Shown: positions 9,304-20,573, counted from the first letter of the stretch. The stretch: 49,036 nt of DNA from Alteromonas abrolhosensis (GCF_001953635.1 NZ_MEJH01000018.1:1-49036); one strand, 5' to 3'. Notes: a model not told the origin generated them from the letters alone. A program made the numbers and translations.

Positions 9304-10485
9304 ATGAAACCATCAACTATCTTAGCTACACCATTTAAACCCGTAAGTGTGCTTGCGCAATCATTGGCATGTGCATTAGCGCTTACGGTGAGCCAATCTG
9401 CTCTTGCTCACGGTGATCACAAGCATGGCGAAGCGCACGAACTGACCGACAGCGATATTACCGTAACAACACTTGCCGAAGGGTTGGTGCATCCGTGGGG
9501 TATGGCATTTTTACCCAATGGCGACCTACTGGTTACTGAACGCGCCGGTGGCATTCAGCGTTTGTCAAAAGACGGAAAGCTATCAGGGCGCTTAAACAAT
9601 GTGCCTGAAGTGGTTGCACAAAACCAAGGCGGTATGTTGGACATCGCGATAGACCCAGATTTTGCCAGCAACAGCACCATTTACTTCTGTTACAGCAAAG
9701 CAAGTGAGGAAGAGGGTAAGCCGGGCAGCAGTAGTAGTGTCGCCAAAGCCACGCTTACCGACTCGGGCCTTGAAAATGTTAACGTTGTCTTTAGTGCCGA
9801 TTCTATTGTAGACAATGGCTTTCACTTTGGCTGTCGCTTAGCTTTCGATGCTGAAAAGCATTTGTATATCACTATGGGCGACCGTTATAAGTACATGAAA
9901 GAAGCGCAGAATACCGACAACCACTTCGGTAAAATTGTGCGTATAAACCGTGACGGCAGCGCAGTTAAAGACAACCCGTTCATAGACGGCAATGCGCCTG
10001 AAGTATTCAGCTATGGTCACCGCAACGTGCAGGGCGTGACCGTTCACCCACAAACCGGTGCAGTTTGGGCAATGGAGCATGGCCCCAAAGGTGGTGATGA
10101 AATCAATATCCTTGAGCGTGGTGCTAACTACGGCTGGCCAGTGATTACCTATGGCGTTGACTATAGTGGCGACATCATCAGTGATAAGACACATATGGAT
10201 GGTATGAAGCAGCCTTGGTTGTATTGGGATCCGTCTATTGCACCAAGTGGCCTTACCTTCTATCAAGGTGACATGTTCAAAGAATGGAACGGTGATGTAC
10301 TGGTGGGTTCATTGAAGTTCACGCATCTTCGCCGAATTAAGGTAGAAGATGGAAAGCCCGGTGAGCAGTTCGAATATATTCGTGACAATCACGACCGTAT
10401 TCGCGATGTTGAAGTTGGCCCAGAAGGTGCCATTTACTTACTGACTGATGCACCGAACGGTAAAGTGTTAAAGCTGACCAAATAG
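9304..10485 (+). CDS. PQQ-dependent soluble aldose/sugar dehydrogenase-like protein
   Basis: The ATG at 9304 is preferred over the in-frame ATG at 9289 because GAGG (9291-9294) precedes it at a suitable distance. The 393-residue product has a signal peptide and then a six-bladed beta-propeller of the glucose/sorbosone dehydrogenase (GSDH/Yli) family. Diagnostic segments are the HPWGMAF start of blade 1, GHRNVQG, and EHGPKGGDEIN followed by GANYGWP. The family oxidises aldoses in the periplasm with PQQ as cofactor. No PQQ synthesis genes are in the window, so the cofactor may come from elsewhere or the enzyme may be secreted as an apoprotein. Terminator at 10504-10540. Confidence 0.88.
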   Translation: MKPSTILATPFKPVSVLAQSLACALALTVSQSALAHGDHKHGEAHELTDSDITVTTLAEGLVHPWGMAFLPNGDLLVTERAGGIQRLSKDGKLSGRLNNVPEVVAQNQGGMLDIAIDPDFASNSTIYFCYSKASEEEGKPGSSSSVAKATLTDSGLENVNVVFSADSIVDNGFHFGCRLAFDAEKHLYITMGDRYKYMKEAQNTDNHFGKIVRINRDGSAVKDNPFIDGNAPEVFSYGHRNVQGVTVHPQTGAVWAMEHGPKGGDEINILERGANYGWPVITYGVDYSGDIISDKTHMDGMKQPWLYWDPSIAPSGLTFYQGDMFKEWNGDVLVGSLKFTHLRRIKVEDGKPGEQFEYIRDNHDRIRDVEVGPEGAIYLLTDAPNGKVLKLTK

Positions 10486-10503
10486 TGTAATAAGTAAAAT
10501 GAG

Positions 10504-10540
10504 AAAAGGCGCCACTTCGTTTACCGCTGGGCGCCTTTTT
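10504..10540 (+). terminator. bidirectional terminator between two convergent genes
   Basis: AAAAGGCGCC (10504-10513) pairs perfectly with GGCGCCTTTT (10530-10539). The A-run on one side and T-run on the other let it serve both the sugar dehydrogenase gene and the convergent S9 peptidase gene. Confidence 0.9.
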
Positions 10541-10574
10541 AGTTTCTGTGATATTTGGCTCTAGCTAGATATAG

Positions 10575-12683
10575 CTATTCGCCATCCTTTTCCTTCTTGT
10601 AGCGCTCAAACCACGCCACAATATTTCCTACTTTTTGTATTAAGCGAGAAGGGCGACTTGCAATGCCGTGCGAGGCCCCTGGAATTCGAACCATCGCTGC
10701 ATCGACACCTTGTAGTTTCAACGCTTGATAATACTGTTCTGTTTCACTTATTGGCGTACGGTGATCGGCTTCACCGGTTAGCAGCATAGTAGGCGTTACC
10801 ACATTGCCCACTAAGCTCAGAGGGCTGCGTTGCCAGAGCTTATCGGCAATATTCCACGGCATGTCAGCCATCCAGTAATTGCTAAAGTAGGGGTATGCGT
10901 CGGCAGTCAACGAAAAGCTCATCCAGTTAATCACTGGCTTTGCCACCACTGCCGCGCTAAAGCGGTCGGTTTTACCAATCGACCACGCGGTGAGTGTACC
11001 GCCACCTGAACCCCCAGTAATGAACAGGTTTTCTGAATCTACATAACCCTGTTCTACTACAGCGTCTACCACGTCCATCAAATCGTTGAAGTCTTGTGAC
11101 GGGTAGTTATGATGGATCAAGTTTCCAAAGTCTTCACCGTAAGAGCTGCTGCCCCTTGGATTAGACCACACCACCACATAACCTTGCGCTGCCATCAGTT
11201 GAATTTCCATAGCAAAATGAGGGCCATAAGCAGCATGCGGGCCGCCGTGAATTTCTAAAATCAGTGGATACTTTTTGCTTCTATCAAATCCAGGTGGCAA
11301 TGCAACCCATGCGTCGATAGGTAGCTCGTCAACGCTCGATACTACAGAAAGATCTTGAACCTCTGCCAACGTCTTATGGCCTAGTGCGTCGCTGTTTAAA
11401 TCGGTAAGCTGTGTATCGTCTTTGCCTTTTCGGTAAAGCGCTAGATCGCCCGGTACAGTGCGACTTGCAATGGTGTAAACAATGTCACCTTTATCACTAA
11501 TGGCAAAGTCACCAGACGTGTAAGGGCGCCCGAAAGCTTGACCGCCTATGCTCACGTCGATAGGTTTTACATCACCTTTCAAGTTTACCGTAGCAAGCTT
11601 CGTTTCACCGTGGTCAAGATACGAGAAAACTAACCCTCGGCTATCTTTGCGCCACTCAAACTTGCCTAAGCTTCTATCTAGTGACGTTGTTAAACGGGTG
11701 ATGTCACCACTTTCAAGCTCAAGTACAACAAGGTCGCCATTCTGATAAGAGAGTTTTCTGTCGTTAAGTTGAGTAAACGCCAAGTATTTACCGTCAGGGC
11801 TTAACGTTGGAGAGCTTTCAGGCCCGTCGATATCAGTGACTTGTTCAACGGCCGCTGTTTTCACATTTACTTTATAAATATCGCTAAACAACGGGTGCAA
11901 TGCGTAGTCTTCTCGCTGTGGCGTAGCGAAATAAATCCAATCATTGTCTTTAGAAAATGAAAGGGTGCCGCCACTAGGGTATTTTCCTGTGGTTAGCTGA
12001 CGAGGAGTGCCGCCCTCAACAGGCAAAACAAAGATTTGATCAAAGCCTTCGCGTAAATAGCCTCTTCCGTCACCTCGATACTGCACCGCATCAATATATG
12101 TGCCCTGGTCAGCCCACTCTGCTCCTTTAGGCTTGCTTGGCATACCGGTAAATAATGGCTTCTGCTTTTCTTCAGTAAACTGCGTAAATGCTAAGGTTTT
12201 GCTGTCGTGAGACCACGTTAACTGGCGAGGGGCTTCGCTAGTGTTGGTTAAGCGCACAGACTGCATGGTATCTAAATAATAGAGATGGATTTGTGCGCGA
12301 CCATTGACCGATTTTGTGTATGCCACCATTTTGCCGTTGGGCGAAAGGGTCGCTTGAGACAAGTTTTCATCTAAGCCAATAAAGGGGCGGTGTTCACCAG
12401 ACTTTATGTTTACCTGCCACAGTCGACTTTGCCTACCGTCAGTCATGATATCCATGCTTTGACGCGCGTAGATGACGGTATCTTTGTCGATAAACTGTGG
12501 GTTGGCCACAAACTCTAAATTAAAGGTGTCATCGTACGTGAGCGCATTGGTGCTAACCGAAGCTGAATCAGATTCTTGCAATGCATTGGCTTGAGTTATA
12601 CCTAAAACCAAAAGCGATAATGCAGTCGAAGTAACATATAAGCCTTTGCGTATAGGGCTTGAGGCGAAACGAGACGCAAACAT
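10575..12683 (-). CDS. exported S9 family peptidase (prolyl oligopeptidase / acylaminoacyl peptidase type)
   Basis: The 702-residue protein has a signal peptide ending ANA. It is followed by a WD40/TolB-like beta-propeller (about 45-430) and a C-terminal alpha/beta-hydrolase peptidase domain. Catalytic residues are Ser559 in TGGSGGG, an aspartate in TGEADHRTP and a histidine in PGASHGI. The oxyanion-hole region HGGPHAAYG is present. Such enzymes cleave short peptides or release N-acylated residues, here in the periplasm. The gene stands alone, convergent with the sugar dehydrogenase gene. The 257 bases upstream to the next gene show no strong feature. Confidence 0.92.
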   Translation of the reverse strand: MFASRFASSPIRKGLYVTSTALSLLVLGITQANALQESDSASVSTNALTYDDTFNLEFVANPQFIDKDTVIYARQSMDIMTDGRQSRLWQVNIKSGEHRPFIGLDENLSQATLSPNGKMVAYTKSVNGRAQIHLYYLDTMQSVRLTNTSEAPRQLTWSHDSKTLAFTQFTEEKQKPLFTGMPSKPKGAEWADQGTYIDAVQYRGDGRGYLREGFDQIFVLPVEGGTPRQLTTGKYPSGGTLSFSKDNDWIYFATPQREDYALHPLFSDIYKVNVKTAAVEQVTDIDGPESSPTLSPDGKYLAFTQLNDRKLSYQNGDLVVLELESGDITRLTTSLDRSLGKFEWRKDSRGLVFSYLDHGETKLATVNLKGDVKPIDVSIGGQAFGRPYTSGDFAISDKGDIVYTIASRTVPGDLALYRKGKDDTQLTDLNSDALGHKTLAEVQDLSVVSSVDELPIDAWVALPPGFDRSKKYPLILEIHGGPHAAYGPHFAMEIQLMAAQGYVVVWSNPRGSSSYGEDFGNLIHHNYPSQDFNDLMDVVDAVVEQGYVDSENLFITGGSGGGTLTAWSIGKTDRFSAAVVAKPVINWMSFSLTADAYPYFSNYWMADMPWNIADKLWQRSPLSLVGNVVTPTMLLTGEADHRTPISETEQYYQALKLQGVDAAMVRIPGASHGIASRPSRLIQKVGNIVAWFERYKKEKDGE

Positions 12684-12940
12684 GGCGGTTCCTTTTTTAT
12701 TGTTCTTGCGCAGTGCGCGTTTTATTGTTGGTGCGCTAGGCGCGATAGGTTAAGTATTCGCTGCCGTGAGCGAGCGTCAACTCAGCAGGCCGCTAACTTT
12801 GAATATAACCATATCGCTTTCGTTTATTTTATGTAAACCGTGTGCGATAAAGGGGCAGGATTGTTCGTTAAACGCACATGTTGAAGGTGCGTGTTAAGAA
12901 AAGGCTAAAGCCGGTTTATTGGAAAAGTATTCGCTTATCC

Positions 12941-13273
12941 TTATTCACCTTTCAGGCTGATTTTGCCCACTAGAATATCTTTGAACATGACCCAATCGCC
13001 CATTAAGCTGTAAAGCGGGTGCTTGAACGTAGCAGGGCGGTTTTTCTCAAAAAAGAAATGACCAACCCAAGCGAAGCCGTACCCCACAAGAGGAATAAGC
13101 CACAATAATGACCAACTAGCGGTATATATTGCTAGCGCTATTACGCCAAGTACCAGCCAAGAGCCAATAAAATGAAGCGTGCGGCATGTGCTATCCCTGT
13201 GTTCATTTAAATAGAAAGGGTAGAACTCTTTAAATGAAGCAAAATGAGTGTCAGCGCTTGTCTGTGTAGTCAT
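12941..13273 (-). CDS. Mpo1-like (DUF962) membrane protein
   Basis: The 110-residue protein has two or three hydrophobic segments and the DUF962 signature. NEHRDSTCRTLHFIGS near the start and GHFFFEKNRPATFKHP followed by SLMGDW are the conserved histidine-containing blocks. The yeast member Mpo1 is an iron-dependent dioxygenase of fatty-acid alpha-oxidation; bacterial members are poorly characterised. Length is typical of short bacterial forms. The gene is divergent from the CnoX-like gene across a 290-base gap that holds no clear structure apart from a motif shared with 5901-5915. Confidence 0.85.
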   Translation of the reverse strand: MTTQTSADTHFASFKEFYPFYLNEHRDSTCRTLHFIGSWLVLGVIALAIYTASWSLLWLIPLVGYGFAWVGHFFFEKNRPATFKHPLYSLMGDWVMFKDILVGKISLKGE

Positions 13274-13563
13274 AAAACCCTCTCGGCCAAAATCTTGTAT
13301 CTTGTAGAAATAGCGTAGTTCAATAGCGTTAGTTTACACCAAATTAACATTTGACGTGGGAATTAATTGTCGTTAACGCGACAAATGACAATATTTGCTA
13401 TCGATTTCTACACGCTTACCGAATTGGAATGTAAAAGTGGGTCTTGATGAAGAAAGGCTTTAGCTACAAGTGCAGGGAAGCCAAAGATAACCGCCTTTGA
13501 CCTTGTATTTTTATATCGACTGCCCCATATTCCTCACAATATAAGCAATTAAAGGCCTGCGTT

Positions 13564-14433
13564 ATGGAAAATCTCGTTGCGAATAGCCAAGCAACCATCG
13601 TTGATATTACGGTAGAAAACTTTCAGCAAATCATTATTGAAGCATCGCAAGAAAAGCTGGTGCTTATTGATTTCTGGGCTGATTGGTGCGAACCATGTAA
13701 AGACCTGATGCCTATCTTAGAAAAGCTGGCGGGTGAATATAGCCAGCATTTGATCCTGGCAAAAGTAGATTGCGAGGCACAGCAAGAAGTAGCTGCACAG
13801 TTTGGTATTAGAAGTCTGCCAACCGTAATGGTGGTGCAAAATGGTCAGCCTGTTGATGGCTTTGCTGGTGTACAACCAGAGCAGCAAATTCGCGAAATGC
13901 TGGCTAAATACTTACCTAACCCAGAAGATGATTTACTTGCCACTGCTGGTAAAGCGATTCAGCAAGGTGAGTATGCAGAGGCACTGCCGGCGGCAAAAGA
14001 AGCATTAGCGCTCAACCCAGATAATGTAAACGCTAAATATATGCTTATTGATTGCTACGTTGAGACTGGTTCTATCGATATGGCAAAAGCGTTGTTGGAA
14101 GAAATTAAGCTGGTGGATCAAGACTCGCGTTACAAGAGTTTGGTTGGCAAAGTTGAACTGGCAGAACAAGCAGCCGATACCCCTGAAATTCGCCAGCTCC
14201 AGGCGGCGGTTGAAGCGAATCCAGATGACTTGCAGCTTAAAGTGGACCTAGCCGTACAGTTACAGCAAGCGAATAAAGCGCAAGACGCACTAGAACTACT
14301 TTATAGTGTGTTAAAGAAAGAGCTTGGGTTTGGTGATGCTAGAAAGATCATGCAGGATATGATGAACGCGCTTCCCGACGGTGACCCGCTTAAGTCAGAA
14401 TATCGCCGTAAAGTTTATAGTCTATTGTACTAA
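13564..14433 (+). CDS. cnoX: thioredoxin-TPR co-chaperone, CnoX (YbbN) family
   Basis: The 289-residue protein has an N-terminal thioredoxin fold (about 15-120) and a C-terminal tetratricopeptide-like helical domain (about 130-285). This is the YbbN/CnoX architecture and length. CnoX holds unfolding proteins during oxidative stress and hands them to GroEL and DnaK. The redox site here is WCEPC (Cys42, Cys45), so both cysteines are kept, whereas the E. coli protein has lost the CXXC pair. Disulfide-reductase activity is therefore plausible in addition to holdase activity. It stands alone with its own upstream region. Confidence 0.9.
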   Translation: MENLVANSQATIVDITVENFQQIIIEASQEKLVLIDFWADWCEPCKDLMPILEKLAGEYSQHLILAKVDCEAQQEVAAQFGIRSLPTVMVVQNGQPVDGFAGVQPEQQIREMLAKYLPNPEDDLLATAGKAIQQGEYAEALPAAKEALALNPDNVNAKYMLIDCYVETGSIDMAKALLEEIKLVDQDSRYKSLVGKVELAEQAADTPEIRQLQAAVEANPDDLQLKVDLAVQLQQANKAQDALELLYSVLKKELGFGDARKIMQDMMNALPDGDPLKSEYRRKVYSLLY

Positions 14434-14542
14434 ATACCTCAGCGCTTTGGGGCTGCAGAAGCCCTAAACCTGCGATATCAGGCTTAGGCAAATTGGCTGC
14501 GCGAGGTTCTTGTTGGTATCGTCAGGTGAAATCGAGTGTGCA

Positions 14543-14968
14543 CTATGGCGTTACAATAGGTGAAAACCCTTCCTTATGTAGCCAGTTAAGGGCTTCAAAG
14601 TACTTATGAAAATAGTCTCGCTCGTAGTTAGATGACTCAAAGTCGCGGTGCTTGGAAGGATGGGTTCGCTCTAGCTGAGCCCGTCTTACCATTCCACTGT
14701 CTAGCACATAAGCTGAACGCGTCAGCCCCCGCGAAATATTTACCTTAATGGCTTCGGCCAACCGCGTTTGGCATTCAGGTGTGGACAGCACCCAGCGGCG
14801 TCCGTCCATTAGAGCAGCCCACGGTTTGTTGTCGAACTTAGCGATAAGTTCATGCATTTCTTCTATGAAAAACTCGGTAGTTTTTAGGTTCCACGCCCCA
14901 GTAGCAAACACTTCAAGTACATTACCTGAGACATCCAATGAATAATTTCCGTATTTTGGAAAACGCAT
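14543..14968 (-). CDS. uncharacterised protein, possibly STAS/SpoIIAA-like
   Basis: The 141-residue cytoplasmic protein has no signal peptide or membrane helix. The pattern of beta strands and helices (a strand around VLEVFATGAWN, a helix around FIEEMHELIAK, then WAALMDGRRW, then a long helix LAEAIKVNISRG) resembles the SpoIIAA-like/STAS fold, which often serves as a regulatory or lipid-binding module. I do not recognise a specific family. It converges with the CnoX-like gene, and the 109 bases between them contain two small inverted repeats (14451-14465 and around 14468-14486). Confidence 0.6.
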   Translation of the reverse strand: MRFPKYGNYSLDVSGNVLEVFATGAWNLKTTEFFIEEMHELIAKFDNKPWAALMDGRRWVLSTPECQTRLAEAIKVNISRGLTRSAYVLDSGMVRRAQLERTHPSKHRDFESSNYERDYFHKYFEALNWLHKEGFSPIVTP

Positions 14969-15232
14969 AAAATACCTTTAATGTTTGTCTGCGTGGAACA
15001 GACGGAACTCGCTGACTCGGCAAATATAAATAACCCACCTCTATAGTGTATAGCAGAGTTCTTAAATTTTGCCGTTGGTGTAACGCTAATAGAAATATCA
15101 CTAAGCACGGTGTTTTGGGCAAAACTATTTACACTTAATTTGTAAATAAATGTTTTATGAAAGGTGCTGGATCATGCGAAAAATGCAGAATTTTGATAGG
15201 GTTTAGGCGGTTTTTATATTAGGCATCAAAGC

Positions 15233-16411
15233 ATGGCATATCAGCACTTTTATACAGGTTTTCTCAATGCGAATAAGGGCAAACAGCACTACGCATGTCA
15301 CAGTCATTATTTTTGGCCAGACTGCACGCGCGACGCAATGCTTAACTACTGGGATGACAGTGCTAAGTATGTAGACGAAAAATGGGGTTACTTTTTTCAA
15401 ACATTGGTGCCAGAGCTACAGCAACGTATAAGCAATATATTGAATACCGGAGCACCACAGCAAATTGTATTTGCGCCAAATACCCACGAATTGCTTTATC
15501 GCATTATGAGCTGTATCGATAGCGAAGCACCCTACAAAGTGGTGTCGACTGACAGCGAGTTCCACAGCTTCCAGCGCCAAGCTAGTAGGTTACAAGAGCA
15601 AGGCTCAATAGAGCTTATTACCGTACCTACTAAACCTTATGATACGTTTGCGTCTCGTTTTAAATCAGCCATAGCTGAACACAACCCAGAGCTGGTTTTC
15701 TTTAGCCAAGTATTCTTTAATTCCGGATACGTAGTGAACGATGTTGCAGATATCGTAAACAGCGTGACTAACGACAACACGCTAATCGTGGTTGATGGTT
15801 ATCATGGATTTATGGCAAAGCCTACTGATTTGGCGGATATTGCCCACCGCGCTTTTTATCTTGCCGGTAGTTATAAATATGCCCAAGCAGGCGAGGGCGC
15901 GTGTTTTGCCCACGTTCCACTAGGCTGTGAGCTAAGACCTGCTTATACAGGCTGGTTTGCAGAGTTTGGCGAACTAGACAAACCCCGTAAGGTTGGCGGA
16001 AAAGACAGCGTTCAATATAGTTTAGACGGCATGCGCTTCGCTGGTGCGACAATGGACTTCACCGCACTTTACAGGCTAAGAGCCGTTCTTCGCATGTTTG
16101 GAGAAAATGGCATTGATGTAGCTACAGTTAATGAATACGTCATGAGCATGCAGCGCACATTTCTAGAAAAGCTTGCAGCCTGCAATCACCCATTGCTAAA
16201 CGAGAAACACTTAGCAGTGAGCAATGAAGAGAACAGAGGGCATTTCCTTACCTTTGAACTAGACAATGCGGACGTGACAAAAGCCCTTGCCTCAGAGCTG
16301 AAAGAACACCATATTCTTACTGATTTTAGAGGTAACCGTTTAAGGTTTGGTTTTGGCTTGTATCATACGCCTGAATATATTGATTTAAGTGCATTAACAC
16401 AAAACGCGTAA
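15233..16411 (+). CDS. class V aminotransferase-fold PLP enzyme (kynureninase-like)
   Basis: The 392-residue protein has the fold-type I PLP pattern. The substrate-entry segment is near residue 20, a helix with NTHELLYR binds cofactor phosphate, VVDGYHGFM provides the aspartate that pairs with the pyridine nitrogen, and Lys215 in GSYKYAQAGEG is the probable Schiff-base lysine. Spacing and the GEGACF follow-on are reminiscent of kynureninase and related enzymes, but the family is mixed and the substrate cannot be inferred. No tryptophan-catabolism genes are nearby. The ATG is preceded only by a poor ribosome site. It is followed 69 bases later by the DUF2065 gene. Confidence 0.75.
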   Translation: MAYQHFYTGFLNANKGKQHYACHSHYFWPDCTRDAMLNYWDDSAKYVDEKWGYFFQTLVPELQQRISNILNTGAPQQIVFAPNTHELLYRIMSCIDSEAPYKVVSTDSEFHSFQRQASRLQEQGSIELITVPTKPYDTFASRFKSAIAEHNPELVFFSQVFFNSGYVVNDVADIVNSVTNDNTLIVVDGYHGFMAKPTDLADIAHRAFYLAGSYKYAQAGEGACFAHVPLGCELRPAYTGWFAEFGELDKPRKVGGKDSVQYSLDGMRFAGATMDFTALYRLRAVLRMFGENGIDVATVNEYVMSMQRTFLEKLAACNHPLLNEKHLAVSNEENRGHFLTFELDNADVTKALASELKEHHILTDFRGNRLRFGFGLYHTPEYIDLSALTQNA

Positions 16412-16480
16412 GTCAGAGCCCGAATCACGGCACAAGTTGCTGCGTATATATTAACGTCACACTTATTTAAGGATAGTTTT

Positions 16481-16663
16481 ATGGAGTGGCTATTACCCGC
16501 TTTAGCTCTGGTACTTATTATAGAGGGAATTGGGCCGCTTCTTTTTCCGAATAAATGGCGCAATTATTTACTTCAGATAAGCCAGCAGCCCAGCAATCAA
16601 TTGCGCCAAATTGGTGGAACGCTTGTGATAATAGGCGCACTACTGCTGTTTTATTTCAGTTGA
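16481..16663 (+). CDS. DUF2065 (YjeT-like) small membrane protein
   Basis: The 60-residue protein has two hydrophobic helices (about 3-18 and 44-59) around a basic loop with FPNKWRNYL, characteristic of the YjeT/DUF2065 family. AAGGA precedes the ATG by seven bases. In E. coli the homologue lies between hflC and purA. Here the purA adjacency is kept but the hfl genes are absent from the window. Function is unknown. Confidence 0.88.
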   Translation: MEWLLPALALVLIIEGIGPLLFPNKWRNYLLQISQQPSNQLRQIGGTLVIIGALLLFYFS

Positions 16664-18398
<1,735 letters not shown>

Positions 18399-18421
18399 TA
18401 GCGCCATATTACTTGTATTTG

Positions 18422-18448
18422 AAAGCCCAGTGTTAACTGGGCTTTTTT
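18422..18448 (+). terminator. rho-independent terminator after purA
   Basis: AGCCCAGT (18424-18431) pairs with ACTGGGCT (18436-18443) around loop GTTA, then a T-run. The rest of the 310-base gap to the next gene (18399-18708) is AT-rich and shows no further structure. Confidence 0.92.
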
Positions 18449-18708
18449 GTTTTTCTCTCTTTCCCTTTCTTTTCTATCTTGTCTTATCTCTTGTAAGTTT
18501 AGCGTCTTTGCTTAGCACAAAAAATTTTTTGAAAGCATGTATCGAACAACCGTATTAAACATTAATTAACAATTTAGTTGCGTTGTCTTCGAACATCCCT
18601 ATTAATATAAGATAGTATCTGTAAATTATTACGCTGCTTTGCCCACCAACAATATTGTCGTGATCCTGAGAATTGTTGTGGTGGGCGTTATGCTATCGGA
18701 GCCTTCTT

Positions 18709-20115
18709 ATGCCAAATAGACCTTCTCTTCACGCAGTGGAAACGGGCGTGTGTTTCGTTGATGTTGTTCACAAACTCAATGACAGTTTCGATACAGGGAA
18801 GACTCAGTCCCTGGAGTGGCGTAAAAGTCAGTTAAAGGCGTTAGAAACCTTACTGAAAGACAATCAGCACGACATCTTGCAGGCGCTTAAAAATGACTTG
18901 GGTAAATGTAAGACAGAGGCCATGGTGGCCGAACAAGGCTTTCTGCTTTCCGATATAAAGCACACGCTTAAGCATTTGGATAAGTGGGCAAAACCACGCA
19001 AAGTATCTACACCTATGGTGGCGTGGCCAGGAAAGAGTTTTCAGCAGCCTGAACCTCTCGGCACTGTACTTATCATTGGCGCGTGGAACTATCCGCTTCA
19101 ATTACTGCTTGCGCCATATATTGCCGCCATCGCAGCGGGTAACTGCGCGGTATTAAAACCGTCAGAATTGGCAGAAGAAACCTCCTCACTGATGGCTAAA
19201 CTTATCCCTCAATATATGGATAACTCATGTGTGGCTGTTGTAGAAGGCGGTAAAGACGAAGCGACGGCGCTACTTGCCTGCAAATGGGATCATATTTTCT
19301 ACACCGGTGGTGACGTGGTGGGGAAAATTGTCATGAGTGCAGCAGCCAAACACTTAACGCCAGTAACCCTTGAGCTTGGCGGGAAGAGTCCGTGCTTTGT
19401 TGATAAACACACAAATCTTTCTGTAACCGCACGCCGATTGGTGTGGGGAAAATGGATGAACGCAGGGCAAACCTGTATTGCACCTGACTACGTGATTGTA
19501 GAAAAGGGATTTGAGCAAAAGTTTATAGATGCAGTTAAAAAAGAACTGAAAAAACAATACAGTAAAGACCCATTGTCATCACGAGATTACGGCAATATCG
19601 TTAATCAGCGTCACCTGTCACGTCTTCAAAGCTATCTTGAGAACGTAAATGTAGTGTATGGCGGTGAGGTAGACGAATCTCGCCCCGCTATGGCACCTAC
19701 TCTTGTGCTAGAGCCGTCATTAGATAGCCCGTTAATGAAAGAAGAAATATTTGGCCCCATACTGCCCATCATTACGGTTGATAATATGGAGGCGGGTATT
19801 AAGTTTGTTAACAGCAGACCTAAGCCTTTAGCACTCTATGCGTTTAGCGATAAGAACGAAGTTCTGGACAATATTATCAAAAAGACCAGTTCAGGAAGTG
19901 TGTGTACCAACGACACTATGTTGTTTATGACTAATCCTGAACTGCCGTTTGGCGGCGTAGGAAATAGCGGTATGGGAAGCTACCATGGTCAAGCTGGCTT
20001 TGATACATTTAGCCATATTAAAACAGTGATGAAGCGTTCGTTTGCACTAGACGTATTCTTTCGCTATGCACCGTTTTCTAAGTTTAAGCTATCGTTACTT
20101 AAGAAGTTTTTATAA
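18709..20115 (+). CDS. NAD(P)-dependent aldehyde dehydrogenase, class 3 / coniferyl-aldehyde type
   Basis: The start at ATG 18709 has GGAG seven bases upstream and gives 468 residues; an in-frame TTG at 18673 is unlikely. Catalytic Cys256 lies in GQTCIAPDY and general base Glu222 in LELGGKSP. The cofactor-binding segment IIGAWNYPLQL and the C-terminal PFGGVGNSGMGSYHG are hallmarks of the ALDH3 group, which oxidises long-chain or aromatic aldehydes. The C-terminus is hydrophobic and basic, compatible with weak membrane association. A VOC-family gene starts 11 bases later and is probably cotranscribed. Confidence 0.92.
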   Translation: MPNRPSLHAVETGVCFVDVVHKLNDSFDTGKTQSLEWRKSQLKALETLLKDNQHDILQALKNDLGKCKTEAMVAEQGFLLSDIKHTLKHLDKWAKPRKVSTPMVAWPGKSFQQPEPLGTVLIIGAWNYPLQLLLAPYIAAIAAGNCAVLKPSELAEETSSLMAKLIPQYMDNSCVAVVEGGKDEATALLACKWDHIFYTGGDVVGKIVMSAAAKHLTPVTLELGGKSPCFVDKHTNLSVTARRLVWGKWMNAGQTCIAPDYVIVEKGFEQKFIDAVKKELKKQYSKDPLSSRDYGNIVNQRHLSRLQSYLENVNVVYGGEVDESRPAMAPTLVLEPSLDSPLMKEEIFGPILPIITVDNMEAGIKFVNSRPKPLALYAFSDKNEVLDNIIKKTSSGSVCTNDTMLFMTNPELPFGGVGNSGMGSYHGQAGFDTFSHIKTVMKRSFALDVFFRYAPFSKFKLSLLKKFL

Positions 20116-20126
20116 CAGGAGTTTTC

Positions 20127-20546
20127 ATGGTTCAGCCCTTTCATCTTGCTATTCCGGTCACAAATTTAACTGACGCAGAGGCGTTTTACGGCGAGTTGTT
20201 AGGGTGTGAAAAAGGCCGCAGTGATGTTCAGTGGATAGACTGGAACTTCTTCGGGCACCAGTTAGTGACGCACTGCGTAGAAGCTATGCCGTCGCCGCCT
20301 GCCTATAACGGGGTAGACGATCATGCTGTGCCGGTGCCGCACTTTGGCGTTGTGCTAACCATGGACGATTGGCAAGCACTGGCAAGTAAATTAGAGGCTG
20401 CCGATACCGAGTTTGTTATCGCACCTTACATTCGTTTTAAAGGAAAGCCAGGCGAACAAGCCACCATGTTCTTCAAAGACCCTTTCGGCAACGCCTTAGA
20501 GTTCAAAGCGTTTGCTGATATCTCTCAACTTTTTGCTACGCAATAA
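20127..20546 (+). CDS. VOC superfamily (glyoxalase/dioxygenase-fold) protein
   Basis: The 139-residue protein consists of one vicinal-oxygen-chelate domain: HLAIPVTNLTDAEAFYGELLG at the start and FKDPFGNALEFKAF at the end, with histidine and glutamate candidates for a metal site (FHLAI, ALEFK). It follows the aldehyde dehydrogenase gene by 11 bases with an AGGAG site, so a role in the same detoxification pathway is plausible. Substrate is unknown. Confidence 0.85.
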   Translation: MVQPFHLAIPVTNLTDAEAFYGELLGCEKGRSDVQWIDWNFFGHQLVTHCVEAMPSPPAYNGVDDHAVPVPHFGVVLTMDDWQALASKLEAADTEFVIAPYIRFKGKPGEQATMFFKDPFGNALEFKAFADISQLFATQ

Positions 20547-20573
20547 TTAGGGCCTTTTATTCTTTGTCCCAGT

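Noticed and set aside
9838..10266. 142-codon antisense frame in the sugar dehydrogenase gene
   Set aside because: It overlaps the conserved propeller core and lacks recognisable features.
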